From contig NZ_JAMXMV010000005.1 of NCBI RefSeq assembly GCF_024055715.1, positions 248,001 through 312,000 on the forward strand: a stretch of 64,000 nt of DNA, written 5' to 3'. Shown piece after piece: positions 1-8,664 of the stretch (position 1 is its first letter; the number at the start of each line of letters is the position of its first letter). Under the pieces are notes generated by a model. The model ran no database searches. It was given only the letters and a program-made list of their open reading frames with translations, and was not told the origin of the DNA. Source of the stretch: Actinoallomurus soli. Lineage in GTDB: Bacteria; Actinomycetota; Actinomycetes; Streptosporangiales; Streptosporangiaceae. The translations under genes were made by a program, and so were the position numbers.

Positions 1-1542
1 CAGGTCCTCGTTCTCGAACGCCGGCGTGCCCCGCACCCGGTAGAAGCTCGCCACGCCCAGCGAGACGCCGCGCGCCTGCAACGGCACGGCCACCAGCGAG
101 TGCAATCCCTGCTCCAGCGCCTCGCGGGAGCGCTCCGGCGCCTGCTCCCGCCACCCGCGCGCCTGGTGGAGGTCCGCGTGCAGCACCCCGTACCCCTGCT
201 CCAGCGCTCGCATCTGCGGCGCCGCCGAGGAGAACGTGACCTGCTCGCCCACCGGCCACAGCGGCGAGAGCAGCCGCTCACCGCCGATCGCCACGCGCCG
301 CAGCCCCTGCCACCGCCCCGCGACCGGTTCCTCTCCGCGCAGCACCGCGTCGAGCAGGTCCACCGTTGCCGCGTCGGCGAACCCCGACACGGCCACCTGG
401 GTCAGCTCCCGTGCCTCCCGGGTCACGTCCAGCGTGGTCCCGATCCGTACCCCCGCCTCGTACAGCAGCTTCAGACGCTCCCGGGTCACCTCCGCCCGCC
501 CCGTCACGGCCGCCAGCTCCGTGGTGTCCCGCAGCGTCACCACACTGCCGCCCTCCGCCGTGCCGGGGAACGGGGACCGCTTGTTCACCGCCAGCAGCCG
601 GTCCTCGGTCAGCTGCACCTCATCGGTGACCGCCTCTCCCGACAGCAGCAGGCGCGTCATCTGCTCCGGCAGCCCCAGCTCGCGGACGTGCCGTCCCTCC
701 GCGTCCTCCGGCAGGCACAGCAACCGCCGCGCCTCGTCGTTCGCCACCACCAGCCGCCCGTCGGCGTCGGTGATCAGGACCCCCTCCCGTACGGCGTGCA
801 GGACCGCGTCATGGTGCTCGTACATCCGGGTCATCTCCGCCGGGCCCAGGCCGTGCGTCTGCCGCCGCAGCCGGCGGGACACCAGCACCGTTCCGGCGGC
901 GCCCACGGCCAGCGCGGCCGCTCCGCTCCCGAGGGTCAACGGCAGTTGCGGCGTCCAGACCTTCGCCACGCTCTTGACCGTGATCCCGGCGGCGACCACG
1001 CCGACCACGGCGCCGCGGTCATCGGTCACCGGGACCACCGCACGGACGTCCGTGCCCGTGCCCGCCGGCAGGGGCGGCCCGCCTCCCTCCTGGATGACGG
1101 TGCGGCCTTCCAGCGCCGGCCGGATGTCGGTGCTGAACTTTCCCCCGATGTACTGCTTGTAGGGGTACGTGTAGCGGATGCCGTGGGTGTTCAGGACGAC
1201 GATGTAGTCGACGCCGGCCTTCTTCCGGGCCGCCTCGGCGCGCGGTTGCAGCACCGCCGTCGGATCCGGGGCGCGCAGCGCCTGGACGATGCCGGGGGCG
1301 TTCGCGAACGTCTGGGCGGCGACGAGCGACTCGCGAATGCCCTCCCGCAGGGCCTCGTGCGCCGCCTGGTACACCTCCATCGCCACGGCCACCGCGACCA
1401 GCAGGATCACGATCAGGACCTGGAGAAGGAGCACCTGCCCGGCGACACTGCGCAGGCTGAGCAGCGACACACGGCGGTCGCGCGGACGCCCGTCGGGCGG
1501 ATGGCGTGGATGCCTCCGGAATCGCCGGAGGAATGCCTCCAT
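1..1542 (-). CDS. Membrane sensor with Cache, PAS and GAF domains, partial (probable SpoIIE-type phosphatase)
   Basis: 514 codons are visible and the reading frame stays open to the window edge, so the output domain is missing. In order: a basic N-terminus, a membrane helix at about residues 34-56, an extracytoplasmic Cache-like sensor at 57-200 (YIVVLNTHGIRYTYP), a second helix at about 202-222, a PAS domain at about 243-340 (HAVREGVLITDADGRLVVAN), and a GAF domain from about 355. This order is typical of actinobacterial CitA-like sensors that end in a SpoIIE/PP2C phosphatase; a histidine kinase or GGDEF output cannot be excluded. An in-frame TAG lies two codons upstream of the ATG, which fixes the start within one or two candidates. 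It is divergent from the NCS1 transporter, so it may sense a related small molecule; that is inference. Confidence 0.8.
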   Translation of the reverse strand, partial: MEAFLRRFRRHPRHPPDGRPRDRRVSLLSLRSVAGQVLLLQVLIVILLVAVAVAMEVYQAAHEALREGIRESLVAAQTFANAPGIVQALRAPDPTAVLQPRAEAARKKAGVDYIVVLNTHGIRYTYPYKQYIGGKFSTDIRPALEGRTVIQEGGGPPLPAGTGTDVRAVVPVTDDRGAVVGVVAAGITVKSVAKVWTPQLPLTLGSGAAALAVGAAGTVLVSRRLRRQTHGLGPAEMTRMYEHHDAVLHAVREGVLITDADGRLVVANDEARRLLCLPEDAEGRHVRELGLPEQMTRLLLSGEAVTDEVQLTEDRLLAVNKRSPFPGTAEGGSVVTLRDTTELAAVTGRAEVTRERLKLLYEAGVRIGTTLDVTREARELTQVAVSGFADAATVDLLDAVLRGEEPVAGRWQGLRRVAIGGERLLSPLWPVGEQVTFSSAAPQMRALEQGYGVLHADLHQARGWREQAPERSREALEQGLHSLVAVPLQARGVSLGVASFYRVRGTPAFENEDL

Positions 1543-1570
1543 GTCCTATTCATAACACCATCTCCGTGCC

Positions 1571-1590
1571 GCACCGGACTCACCCGGTGC
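1571..1590. promoter_or_regulatory. Inverted repeat between sensor and NCS1 transporter
   Basis: Two perfect 7-bp arms, GCACCGG and CCGGTGC, separated by six bases. It lies in the only spacer between two divergent genes, so an operator is possible. No other copy was noticed and GC-rich repeats of this size occur by chance. Confidence 0.3.
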
Positions 1591-1686
1591 CGCGTCGCCC
1601 CGCCTCCGGGCCGCTGTCTCGGATCCGAGACGGTTCATGGAGAAGGGTTCTTGCGGGGTGCGGGGCGTGGGCGTGAGGGTGCGCAC

Positions 1687-3099
1687 ATGGCAAAACAGGA
1701 GGTCAGCGGCGGCTCGCGGGTCGCCGGCGGGCAGGCGGAGGGCGGTGCGCTCGGAGTCGAGCGGCGATCCATCGACTTCGTCCCGCCCGAGGAGCGGCAC
1801 GGGTCGGTGCGGAGCCTGTTCACCGTGTGGTTCGGCGCGAACATGCAGGTGACCACGGCGGTCACCGGAGCGCTGGGAGTGATCCTGGGGCTGCCGTTGC
1901 CCTGGGCGATCGTCGCCCTGATCCTCGGCAACCTGCTCGGTGCGATCTTCATGGCGCTGCACTCGGCGCAGGGGCCGAAGCTCGGCATCCCGCAGATGAT
2001 CCAGAGCCGGGCCCAGTTCGGGTTCTACGGCGCGATCCTGCCGCTGCTGCTCGTCGTGCTGATGTACGTCGGGTTCTTCGCGACCAGCGCGGTGCTCGGC
2101 GGGTCGGCGCTGGCCGGCTGGTGGGGGATCGGCCGGACGCCGGCCACGATCATCGTGTCGGCGCTCTGCACGATCCTCGCCGCGTACGGGTACCGGTTGA
2201 TCCACCAGTACGAGCGGTGGATCAGCCTCATCGCCGCGGTCGGATTCCTCTACCTGACGTACCGGCTGCTGGCCGATCACCACGTGGGCCGGGTGTGGCA
2301 CTCCGGGCACGTCGGGGCGGGCACGTTCCTGCTCGTCATGGCGATCGCGGCGACCTGGCAGATCACGTACGCGCCGTACGTCGCCGACTACTCCCGCTAC
2401 CTGCCGGAGACCACCTCGGTACGGGCGGCGTTCTGGTGGACCTACGCCGGCAGCGTGATCGGCACGGTCTGGATGATGGCGTTCGGCAGCATCTGCGCCG
2501 CCGTGGCGGCCAAGTCGTTCGAGGGCGGGTCGGTGTCGTTCGTGGTCGGCCTGGGCGGCCCGCACTGGGCGTTCTCGCTGATCATCGTCCTGGGCATCAT
2601 CGCGGTGAACGTGCTGAACCTCTACGGCATGTTCATGTCGGCGACGACGACGCTGACGGCGCTGCGCCCGATGCGGATGAACGGCGGCGTCCGCCTCGGG
2701 TTCATCATCGTGGCCGCCCTCGTGGGGACGATCGTCGCGCTCGCCGCCAGCGCCGACTTCCTGCACAACTTCGAGAACTTCATCCTGTTCCTGGCGTACT
2801 TCCTGATCCCGTGGACGGCGATCAACCTCGTCGACTTCTACTTCGTCCGCAAGGAGCGGTACGACATCGACGCGATCTTCCGGCCGGACGGCGTGTACGG
2901 CGGGGTCAACTGGCGGACCATCGGCGCGTACGTCATCGGCGTCCTGGTGGAGGTCCCCTTCGTGAGCTCCACCTTCTACACCGGCCCGTTCGTGAAGCAC
3001 CTGGGCGGCGCCGACATCTCGTGGATCATCGGCCTGATCGTCGCCTCCGCGCTGTACTACGCCTGGATGCGCCCGGTCGCCCGGACCGCGACGGCCTGA
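1687..3099 (+). CDS. NCS1-family nucleobase:cation symporter
   Basis: A 470-residue inner-membrane protein of the purine/cytosine permease (NCS1) family, which imports nucleobases, hydantoins or related vitamins with H+ or Na+. The cytoplasmic N-terminus carries the family signature RRSIDFVPPEERHGS, followed by roughly twelve hydrophobic helices; the motif APYVADYSRYLP in the middle is characteristic of the family. The start is the ATG preceded by GAGGG; a longer open frame upstream reads through the antisense of the sensor gene and is not coding. No catabolic genes sit next to it, so the substrate cannot be deduced. Its divergent neighbour is a membrane sensor. Confidence 0.88.
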   Translation: MAKQEVSGGSRVAGGQAEGGALGVERRSIDFVPPEERHGSVRSLFTVWFGANMQVTTAVTGALGVILGLPLPWAIVALILGNLLGAIFMALHSAQGPKLGIPQMIQSRAQFGFYGAILPLLLVVLMYVGFFATSAVLGGSALAGWWGIGRTPATIIVSALCTILAAYGYRLIHQYERWISLIAAVGFLYLTYRLLADHHVGRVWHSGHVGAGTFLLVMAIAATWQITYAPYVADYSRYLPETTSVRAAFWWTYAGSVIGTVWMMAFGSICAAVAAKSFEGGSVSFVVGLGGPHWAFSLIIVLGIIAVNVLNLYGMFMSATTTLTALRPMRMNGGVRLGFIIVAALVGTIVALAASADFLHNFENFILFLAYFLIPWTAINLVDFYFVRKERYDIDAIFRPDGVYGGVNWRTIGAYVIGVLVEVPFVSSTFYTGPFVKHLGGADISWIIGLIVASALYYAWMRPVARTATA

Positions 3100-3110
3100 C
3101 CGGCGAAGAA

Positions 3111-3151
3111 CACCGGCGCCCGCCGGCCCCTTCGGGCGGCGGACGCCGGTG
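3111..3151. terminator. Hairpin between convergent NCS1 and glpD genes
   Basis: Arms CACCGGCG and CGCCGGTG enclose a second GC-rich stem (CGCCCG/CGGGCG) closed near a TTCG loop. It starts 11 bases after the transporter stop. There is no T-tract, as is common in high-GC actinomycetes, so it may act on both strands. Confidence 0.5.
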
Positions 3152-3241
3152 CTCGGATTCCAGCGGACGTACGGCGGGCGGGGCGGCCCCTGATGACACC
3201 CCGCCCGCACGATCCGGCGCGGCGGGCCGCGCGGGGCCCGG

Positions 3242-4948
3242 TCAGGAGGCGGCCCGCTCGGCGAACAGGCCCGGCGCCCGGCCGCGGGCGGCGGCCGCGG
3301 CGGCGTCGTCCGCCTGCCGGCGGGCCTGCCGCTCGGCCTCGACCTGCCGCACGTAGTACTCGGTCTCGCGCTTCACCGTCTCGTCGTCCCAGCCCAGCAC
3401 CGGCGCGACGAGCGCGGCGACCTCGGCCGCGGCGGCGGCGCCCTGGTCCCATTCCTCGATCGCGGCGCGGGTACGGCGGCGCAGGACGTCCTCGACGTGC
3501 AACGCCCCCTCGTGCGACGCCGCGTACACGGCCTCGGCCTTCAGGTAGTCACGGGCGGCGTCGAGCGGCTCGCCGAGGGAGGGATCGTGCTCGATCAGCT
3601 CCAGGAGCTCGTCGACGCACGAGCCGTACCGCTTCAGCAGGTGCTCGACGCGGGCGACGTGCAGGCCGCTGCGCCGGGCGAGGCGGTGCCGCTCGTTCCA
3701 CAGCACCTCGTACCCGACGGCGCCGATGAGCGGCAGCCGGTGGGTGACGGAGGCGGGGACGGTCATGGGCAGGTCCTCGGCCGCCGCGTCGACGGCGTCC
3801 TCGGCCATCACCCGGTAGGTCGTGAACTTGCCGCCGGCGATCACGGTGAGCCCCGGGACGGGCTGGGCGACGGTGTGCTCGCGGGACAGTTTGGTGGTGT
3901 CGTCGGCCCCGCCGGACAGCAGGGGACGAAGGCCGGCGTACACGCCCTCGATGTCCTCGGGGACGATCGGGGTGCGCAGCACCGCGTTGACGTGCTCGAG
4001 GATGTAGTCGACGTCCGCCTGGCTGGCGGCCGGCTCCTCCTTGTCCAGGTCGTACGGCGTGTCGGTGGTGCCGATGATCCAGTGCCGGCCCCACGGGATG
4101 ACGAACAGCACGCTCTTCTCCGTGCGCAGGATCAGGCCGGTGTCGAGCCGGATCCGGTCGCGCGGGACGAGGAGGTGCACCCCCTTGGACGCGGTCACGT
4201 GGGGACCGCCGCGCGCGTGCGCGAGCCGGCCGGCCTCGTCGGTCCACACGCCCGTCGCGTTGATGACGTGCCGGGCCCGTACGGTCAGCTCCCGGTCGTT
4301 CTCCAGGTCGCGGACCCGGGCCCCGATGACGCGGTCCGCCTCGCGGAGGAACCCGACGGCGCGGGCGCGCGTCAGCACGGACGCGCCGTACGCGGCGGCC
4401 GTACGGGCCAGCGTCAGCGTGAACCGCGCGTCGTCGACCTGCGCGTCGAAGTACTGGATGGCGCCGACGAGGCTGTCGCCGCGCAGCGCCGGGGCGACCT
4501 TCAGGGCGGCGCGGTGGCTCAGGTGGCGGTGGCGCGGCATCGACCGGGCGCCGCCCAGCGTGTCGTACAGGCCGACGCCGGCACCGACGTAGAAGCGCTC
4601 CCACATGCGGTGGGTGAGCGGGTACAGGAACGGCACGGGCCGTACGAGGTGCGGCGCGAGCCGGTTGAGCAGGAGGCCGCGCTCGCGCAGCGCCTCCCGT
4701 ACGAGACCGAAGTCGCGCTGTTCCAGGTAGCGCAGGCCGCCGTGGATGAGCTTGCTGGACCGGCTGGACGTCCCGGCCGCCCAGTCCGCGGCCTCGACCA
4801 GCGCGACGGACAGGCCGCGTGACACGGCGTCGAGCGCCGCTCCGGCGCCCACGACTCCGCCGCCCACGATCAGCACGTCGAACTCGCCTGCCGCCAGGTC
4901 CCGCACGGCCTGCGCGCGGTAGGCCGGTCCGAGGGATACGGCTTTCAC
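3242..4948 (-). CDS. glpD: Glycerol-3-phosphate dehydrogenase, FAD-dependent
   Basis: A 568-residue GlpD, which oxidises sn-glycerol 3-phosphate to dihydroxyacetone phosphate at the membrane and passes electrons to quinone. The FAD-binding dinucleotide fold is at residues 24-52 (DVLIVGGGVVGAGAALD), followed by the family signature GTSSRSSKLIHGGLRYLEQ at 59-77; the C-terminal helical GlpD domain is present and the length is normal. The GTG start is chosen because GGAGGAGAA precedes it at good distance and the Rossmann motif falls at the usual position. It is the last gene of glpF-glpK-glpD, separated from glpK by 158 bases with two strong hairpins, so its level may differ from the upstream genes. 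Confidence 0.95.
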   Translation of the reverse strand: MKAVSLGPAYRAQAVRDLAAGEFDVLIVGGGVVGAGAALDAVSRGLSVALVEAADWAAGTSSRSSKLIHGGLRYLEQRDFGLVREALRERGLLLNRLAPHLVRPVPFLYPLTHRMWERFYVGAGVGLYDTLGGARSMPRHRHLSHRAALKVAPALRGDSLVGAIQYFDAQVDDARFTLTLARTAAAYGASVLTRARAVGFLREADRVIGARVRDLENDRELTVRARHVINATGVWTDEAGRLAHARGGPHVTASKGVHLLVPRDRIRLDTGLILRTEKSVLFVIPWGRHWIIGTTDTPYDLDKEEPAASQADVDYILEHVNAVLRTPIVPEDIEGVYAGLRPLLSGGADDTTKLSREHTVAQPVPGLTVIAGGKFTTYRVMAEDAVDAAAEDLPMTVPASVTHRLPLIGAVGYEVLWNERHRLARRSGLHVARVEHLLKRYGSCVDELLELIEHDPSLGEPLDAARDYLKAEAVYAASHEGALHVEDVLRRRTRAAIEEWDQGAAAAAEVAALVAPVLGWDDETVKRETEYYVRQVEAERQARRQADDAAAAAARGRAPGLFAERAAS

Positions 4949-4973
4949 GTTCGGGTTCTCCTCCGAGGTGTGC

Positions 4974-5009
4974 GCGGGCGGGGTGGTCCGGTCGGGCCAC
5001 CCCGCCCGC
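4974..5009 (-). terminator. Perfect 13-bp hairpin upstream of glpD
   Basis: Arms GCGGGCGGGGTGG and CCACCCCGCCCGC pair perfectly around a ten-base loop. It lies just upstream of the glpD ribosome-binding site and after glpK, so it may be an intra-operon attenuator, a terminator with read-through, or an mRNA-stabilising stem. Confidence 0.5.
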
Positions 5010-5040
5010 TGGGGGAAGGGGCGTCTGCGGGGGTCGGGCG

Positions 5041-5091
5041 GCGGGCGGACGGTGCGCGGGGATCGGTGTGGGGGCGCACCGGCCCGCCCGC
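5041..5091 (-). terminator. Two-tier hairpin downstream of glpK
   Basis: An inner stem GGTGCGC/GCGCACC and an outer stem GCGGGCGG/CCGCCCGC form one long hairpin beginning 15 bases after the glpK stop. With the 4974-5009 stem it makes a tandem pair between glpK and glpD. No T-tract follows. Confidence 0.5.
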
Positions 5092-5106
5092 CGCGGGGGG
5101 AAGGGG

Positions 5107-6624
5107 CTAGTCGACGTCGACCCAGTCGAGGGTCCGGGACACGGCCTTCTTCCAGCCCGCGTATCCCTTCTCGCGCTGGTCGCCGTCCCAGCGGGGCACC
5201 CAGCGCTCGTCCTCGTTCCAGTTCTGGCGCAGCTCGTCGGTCGAGCCCCAGAAGCCGACGGCCAGGCCGGCGGCGTACGCCGCGCCGAGCGCCGTGGTCT
5301 CCGCGACGACCGGCTTGGAGACCGGCACGCCGAGGATGTCGGCCTGCAGTTCCATGCAGAGGCGGTTGGCGGTGATGCCGCCGTCCACCCGGAGGACGTC
5401 GAGAGCGACGCCGGAGTCCTGCCGCATCGCCTCGACGACGTCGCGGGTCTGGTAGCAGATCGACTCGAGCGTGGCGCGGGCCAGGTGGGCGTTGGTGTTG
5501 TAGCGGGACAGGCCGACGATGGCGCCGCGCGCGTCGGACCGCCAGTACGGCGCGAACAGGCCGGAGAACGCCGGGACGAAGTAGACGCCGCCGTTGTCCT
5601 CGACCTGCCGGGCCAGCGACTCGCTCTCCGAGGCGCCGGAGATGATGCCGAGCTGGTCGCGCAGCCACTGCACGGCCGAGCCGGTCACCGCGATCGACCC
5701 TTCGAGCGCGTACACCGGCCGTTCGTTGCCGAACTGGTAGCAGACCGTGGTGAGCAGGCCGTTCTTGGACCGGACCACCTCGGTGCCGGTGTTGAGGAGG
5801 AGGAAGTTGCCGGTGCCGTAGGTGTTCTTGGCCTCGCCGGCGTCGAAGCAGACCTGGCCGACCGTGGCGGCCTGCTGGTCGCCGAGGATGCCGGACAGCG
5901 GGATCTCGCCGCGGACCGGGCCGGCCGCCCGGGTCGTGCCGTAGAAGTCCGGGTTGGAGGAGGGCCGGATCTGCGGCAGCATCTGGCGCGGGATCTCGAA
6001 GAACGACAGCAGCTCGTCGTCCCAGTCCAGCGTCTCCAGGTTCATCAGCATGGTGCGGCTGGCGTTGGTCGGGTCGGTGACGTGCACGCCGCCGTCGACG
6101 CCGCCGGTGAGGTTCCACAGGAGCCAGGTGTCGGTGTTGCCGAAGATGGCGTCGCCGGCCTCGGCGGCCTCGCGGACTCCGTCGACGTTCTCCAGGATCC
6201 ACTGGATCTTGCCGCCGGAGAAGTACGTCGCGGGCGGCAGCCCGGCCTTCTTCCGGATGATGTCGCCGCGCCCGTCGCGGTCGAGCGCGGAGGCGATGCG
6301 GTCGGTCCGGGTGTCCTGCCAGACGATCGCGTTGTAGTAGGGGCGTCCGGTGCGGCGGTTCCACACGACGGTGGTCTCGCGCTGGTTGGTGATGCCGAGG
6401 GCGGCGAGGTCACTCGCCTCGAGGTTCGCCTTGCCCATCGCCGTCTCGATGACGGCGCGGGTGCGCTCCCAGATCTCGGTCGGGTTGTGCTCCACCCACC
6501 CGGGGTTCGGCAGGATCTGCTCGTGCTCGAGCTGGTGCTTCGCCACCTCGTTGCCGCCGTGGTCGAAGATCATGAATCGCGTGCTCGTCGTACCCTGGTC
6601 AACCGCTCCGACGAAGTCGGCCAT
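5107..6624 (-). CDS. glpK: Glycerol kinase (operon copy)
   Basis: A 505-residue FGGY-family kinase that phosphorylates glycerol to sn-glycerol 3-phosphate with ATP in the cytoplasm. The N-terminus [19 protein letters not shown] carries the phosphate-1 motif and the substrate stretch WQDTRTD is intact. [14 protein letters not shown] and [19 protein letters not shown] mark the ATP-binding half. The ATG start gives the family-standard N-terminus and follows AGAAAGGCGA; the frame is open further upstream but without coding character. It sits 118 bases after the glycerol channel gene and before glpD. A second, clearly different glycerol kinase lies on the other side of the regulator. Confidence 0.95.
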   Translation of the reverse strand: MADFVGAVDQGTTSTRFMIFDHGGNEVAKHQLEHEQILPNPGWVEHNPTEIWERTRAVIETAMGKANLEASDLAALGITNQRETTVVWNRRTGRPYYNAIVWQDTRTDRIASALDRDGRGDIIRKKAGLPPATYFSGGKIQWILENVDGVREAAEAGDAIFGNTDTWLLWNLTGGVDGGVHVTDPTNASRTMLMNLETLDWDDELLSFFEIPRQMLPQIRPSSNPDFYGTTRAAGPVRGEIPLSGILGDQQAATVGQVCFDAGEAKNTYGTGNFLLLNTGTEVVRSKNGLLTTVCYQFGNERPVYALEGSIAVTGSAVQWLRDQLGIISGASESESLARQVEDNGGVYFVPAFSGLFAPYWRSDARGAIVGLSRYNTNAHLARATLESICYQTRDVVEAMRQDSGVALDVLRVDGGITANRLCMELQADILGVPVSKPVVAETTALGAAYAAGLAVGFWGSTDELRQNWNEDERWVPRWDGDQREKGYAGWKKAVSRTLDWVDVD

Positions 6625-6649
6625 GTCTCGCCTTTCTACTTCTTCTAGG

Positions 6650-6688
6650 CCGTCCGGCCGGGCCATGGGGGGATGCCCGGCCGGACGG
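6650..6688 (-). terminator. Perfect 14-bp hairpin between glpF and glpK
   Basis: CCGTCCGGCCGGGC and GCCCGGCCGGACGG pair without mismatch around an 11-base loop. It lies inside the operon, between the glpF stop and the glpK ribosome-binding site, so it is probably an attenuation or mRNA-processing element, not a full stop. Confidence 0.5.
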
Positions 6689-6742
6689 GTCACGCGGATC
6701 ATTCCGCGCGGGGGGAAACCGATCAGGCCTGGTGACGGCGTG

Positions 6743-7567
6743 TCAGAGCTTTTCGAGTTCGGAGTCGCCGGGGACGCGTCCGGGCTCCTGCTCACCGGCG
6801 GGCAGGAACCGCCCGATGAGCACCTCGTAGAGGCCCGCGCCGATGACCCCGCCGATGAGCGGGCCGACGATGGGCACCCAGAAGTACAGCCCGCCGTACT
6901 GGTCGCGGAACGCGGTGCCGTACCCGGTGAAGAAGGAGGCGAGGCGGGGGCCGAGGTCACGCGCGGGGTTGATCGCGTAGCCCGCGTCGGTGCCCCAGGC
7001 CATGCCGATCGCGACGACGATCAGGCCGACGATGAACGGTGCCAGGTTGGCGGCGGGGGAGGAGTTGCGCAGGTCGGTGACGGCGAGGATGAGGAACAGC
7101 AGGATCGCGGTGCCGATGATCTGGTCGCGGAGCGCACCGCCGGTGTGCACGGGGAACGTGCCGTTGCCGGGGAGGGTCGAGAAGACGCCCTGGGACTTGA
7201 TGGTGTGGCCGGGGTCGAACTTGGCCAGCACCTCGCTGTAGTTCCAGCGCACGATCAGCGCCGCGACGAACGCGCCGACCAGCTGGGCCAGCGAGTACGG
7301 CAGGACCTTGCGCCAGGAGAACCCCTTGAAGACCGCCAGCGCGACGGTCACGGCGGGGTTCAGATGCGCGCCGCTGATGCGGCCCGCGACGTACACGCCG
7401 AGCGTGACGCCGAGGCCCCAGGCCCACGCGATGCTGTCGTGGTTGCCCACCCCGCCTGCGGCGACCTGGGCCACCACGCCCACGCCGAACAGGATGAGCA
7501 CCAGGGTTCCCGCGAATTCGGCGGCCAGTTCACCGGCCAGCCCGGGGATCTTGAGTCGCTCTGCCAC
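6743..7567 (-). CDS. glpF: Glycerol uptake facilitator (aquaglyceroporin)
   Basis: A 274-residue MIP-family channel for passive glycerol entry. Both pore motifs are visible: [11 protein letters not shown] in the first half and [13 protein letters not shown] in the second. The aspartate after the second NPAR is the mark of glycerol facilitators as opposed to pure water channels. Six membrane helices can be followed. The GTG start has AGGAGGA just upstream; an in-frame ATG further upstream would add 38 non-membrane residues and overlap the leader, so it is rejected. It is the first gene of the operon and follows a recognisable promoter with an operator directly upstream. Confidence 0.94.
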   Translation of the reverse strand: MAERLKIPGLAGELAAEFAGTLVLILFGVGVVAQVAAGGVGNHDSIAWAWGLGVTLGVYVAGRISGAHLNPAVTVALAVFKGFSWRKVLPYSLAQLVGAFVAALIVRWNYSEVLAKFDPGHTIKSQGVFSTLPGNGTFPVHTGGALRDQIIGTAILLFLILAVTDLRNSSPAANLAPFIVGLIVVAIGMAWGTDAGYAINPARDLGPRLASFFTGYGTAFRDQYGGLYFWVPIVGPLIGGVIGAGLYEVLIGRFLPAGEQEPGRVPGDSELEKL

Positions 7568-7619
7568 GTCTCCTCCTAGGGGGCGATGCCCGCTCAGGGC
7601 ACCGTGAGACACCGTTCGC

Positions 7620-7640
7620 GAGGAAGCTGTGAACTTCCTC
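7620..7640 (-). promoter_or_regulatory. Leader hairpin of glpF mRNA
   Basis: GAGGAAG and CTTCCTC, seven perfect pairs around a seven-base loop, lie in the inferred 5' untranslated region of glpF, about 50 bases upstream of its start codon. A role in mRNA stability or control is possible but not shown. Confidence 0.3.
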
Positions 7641-7652
7641 ACGACGGGGGGG

Positions 7653-7681
7653 ACGCTAAGTCGCGGGGAACACCCGGTCAA
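7653..7681 (-). promoter_or_regulatory. Promoter of glpF-glpK-glpD
   Basis: Read on the minus strand: TTGACC, a 17-base spacer, then TAGCGT. This is close to the vegetative consensus and points at glpF. The 17-bp operator copy lies just upstream of the -35 element. Confidence 0.6.
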
Positions 7682-7688
7682 CAGACGG

Positions 7689-7705
7689 GTGCCGACATTG
7701 TCGAA
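7689..7705. promoter_or_regulatory. IclR-type operator, glpF side
   Basis: The 17-bp word GTGCCGACATTGTCGAA, with the near-perfect palindrome CGACA-T-TGTCG at its core. An identical copy lies 127 bp away at the start of the regulator gene. Placement next to both promoters suggests that the IclR protein binds it. Confidence 0.65.
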
Positions 7706-7815
7706 CGGCGGCCAGCATCATCACCCGTTCCGGGCCCTGACCGAGTGGCGCAACTCACAGAAAGGCCCGAATCATAACTCCCGTCACCCCGATCGAGCCG
7801 CTTCACAGGGTGCGA

Positions 7816-7832
7816 GTGCCGACATTGTCGAA
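7816..7832. promoter_or_regulatory. IclR-type operator, regulator side
   Basis: Second exact copy of the 17-bp word. Its TTGTCG overlaps the likely -35 of the regulator promoter, which would give autorepression. The distance from the first copy is close to twelve helical turns, so looping is possible. Confidence 0.65.
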
Positions 7833-7855
7833 TAGGTGTCGACCTGCACTAACAT
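7825..7855 (+). promoter_or_regulatory. Leaderless promoter of the IclR gene
   Basis: TTGTCG, a 19-base spacer, then TAACAT, ending seven bases before the GTG start codon. There is no Shine-Dalgarno, so the transcript probably begins at or next to the start codon. Confidence 0.5.
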
Positions 7856-7862
7856 GGCCTGC

Positions 7863-8630
7863 GTGCCAGGACCGGTCCAGTCGATCGAGCGAGCCGCCGC
7901 CATCCTCCGCCTGCTCGCCCGGGGTTCAGGCCGCCTCGGAGTCAGCGAGATCGCGGCCTCTCTCGGGCTGGCCCGGGCCACCGCGCACGGGATCCTGCGG
8001 ACGCTGCAGGGGGTCGGCTTCGTCGAGCAGGACGAGGAGAGCGGCAAGTACCAGCTCGGCGCCGCGCTGCTCCACCTCGGCACGAGCTACCTGGACGTCA
8101 ACGAGCTGCGGTCCCGCGCGATCAACTGGGCCGACGCCCTCGCCGCCCGCAGCGGCGAGGCGGTCCGGATCGGCACTCCTCTGGACGGCAGGGTCCTCGT
8201 CGTGCACCATGTCTTCCGGCCGGACGACACGCTCCAGGCCCTCGAGGTCGGCGCGCTCCTCCCGGCGCACGCCACCGCGCTGGGCAAGGTGCTGCTCGCC
8301 TTCGACGCCGGAGCCGCCGCCGCGCTGCTCGAGACCGGACTCGAGTCCTTCTCCCGGCGGACCATCACCCATCCCCGCGAGCTCAGCCGGGCGCTGGTCG
8401 AGATCCGCGAGATGGGCTGGGCGTCCGAGGTGGAGGAGTTCACCGTGGGGGAGGCCGCCGTGGCGGCGCCGATCCGCGGGCAGGGGGGCCTGGTGGTCGG
8501 CGCGATGGGCATCTCGGGGGCCGTCGAGCGCCTGTGCGACCCGAGGGGCCGGCCGAAACCGACGCTGGTGACGTACGTGCGCGACGCCGCGCGCGCCGTC
8601 TCCCGAGACCTTGGGGCCTCCCGGTGGTGA
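7863..8630 (+). CDS. IclR-family regulator of glycerol genes (GylR-like)
   Basis: A 255-residue IclR protein: an N-terminal winged helix-turn-helix at about residues 6-66 ([15 protein letters not shown], then [24 protein letters not shown]) and the C-terminal effector domain with the typical [16 protein letters not shown] segment. The GTG giving [12 protein letters not shown] is chosen because the -10 TAACAT ends seven bases upstream and the protein begins as family members do; in-frame GTG and ATG codons up to nine codons earlier would overlap that promoter. Flanked by glpFKD (divergent) and a second glycerol kinase (same strand, 34-base gap), it matches the actinomycete GylR arrangement. 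It probably represses both units and responds to glycerol or glycerol 3-phosphate. Confidence 0.88.
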   Translation: MPGPVQSIERAAAILRLLARGSGRLGVSEIAASLGLARATAHGILRTLQGVGFVEQDEESGKYQLGAALLHLGTSYLDVNELRSRAINWADALAARSGEAVRIGTPLDGRVLVVHHVFRPDDTLQALEVGALLPAHATALGKVLLAFDAGAAAALLETGLESFSRRTITHPRELSRALVEIREMGWASEVEEFTVGEAAVAAPIRGQGGLVVGAMGISGAVERLCDPRGRPKPTLVTYVRDAARAVSRDLGASRW

Positions 8631-8664
8631 GCACCGCCCCCGGCGGCCGGAACGGCAGGACACG

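Noticed and set aside
3242-6364. Apparent 1040-residue protein spanning glpD and part of glpK
   Set aside because: The N-terminal half is out-of-frame shadow of glpK. The glpD GTG with GGAGGAGAA gives the normal GlpD length.
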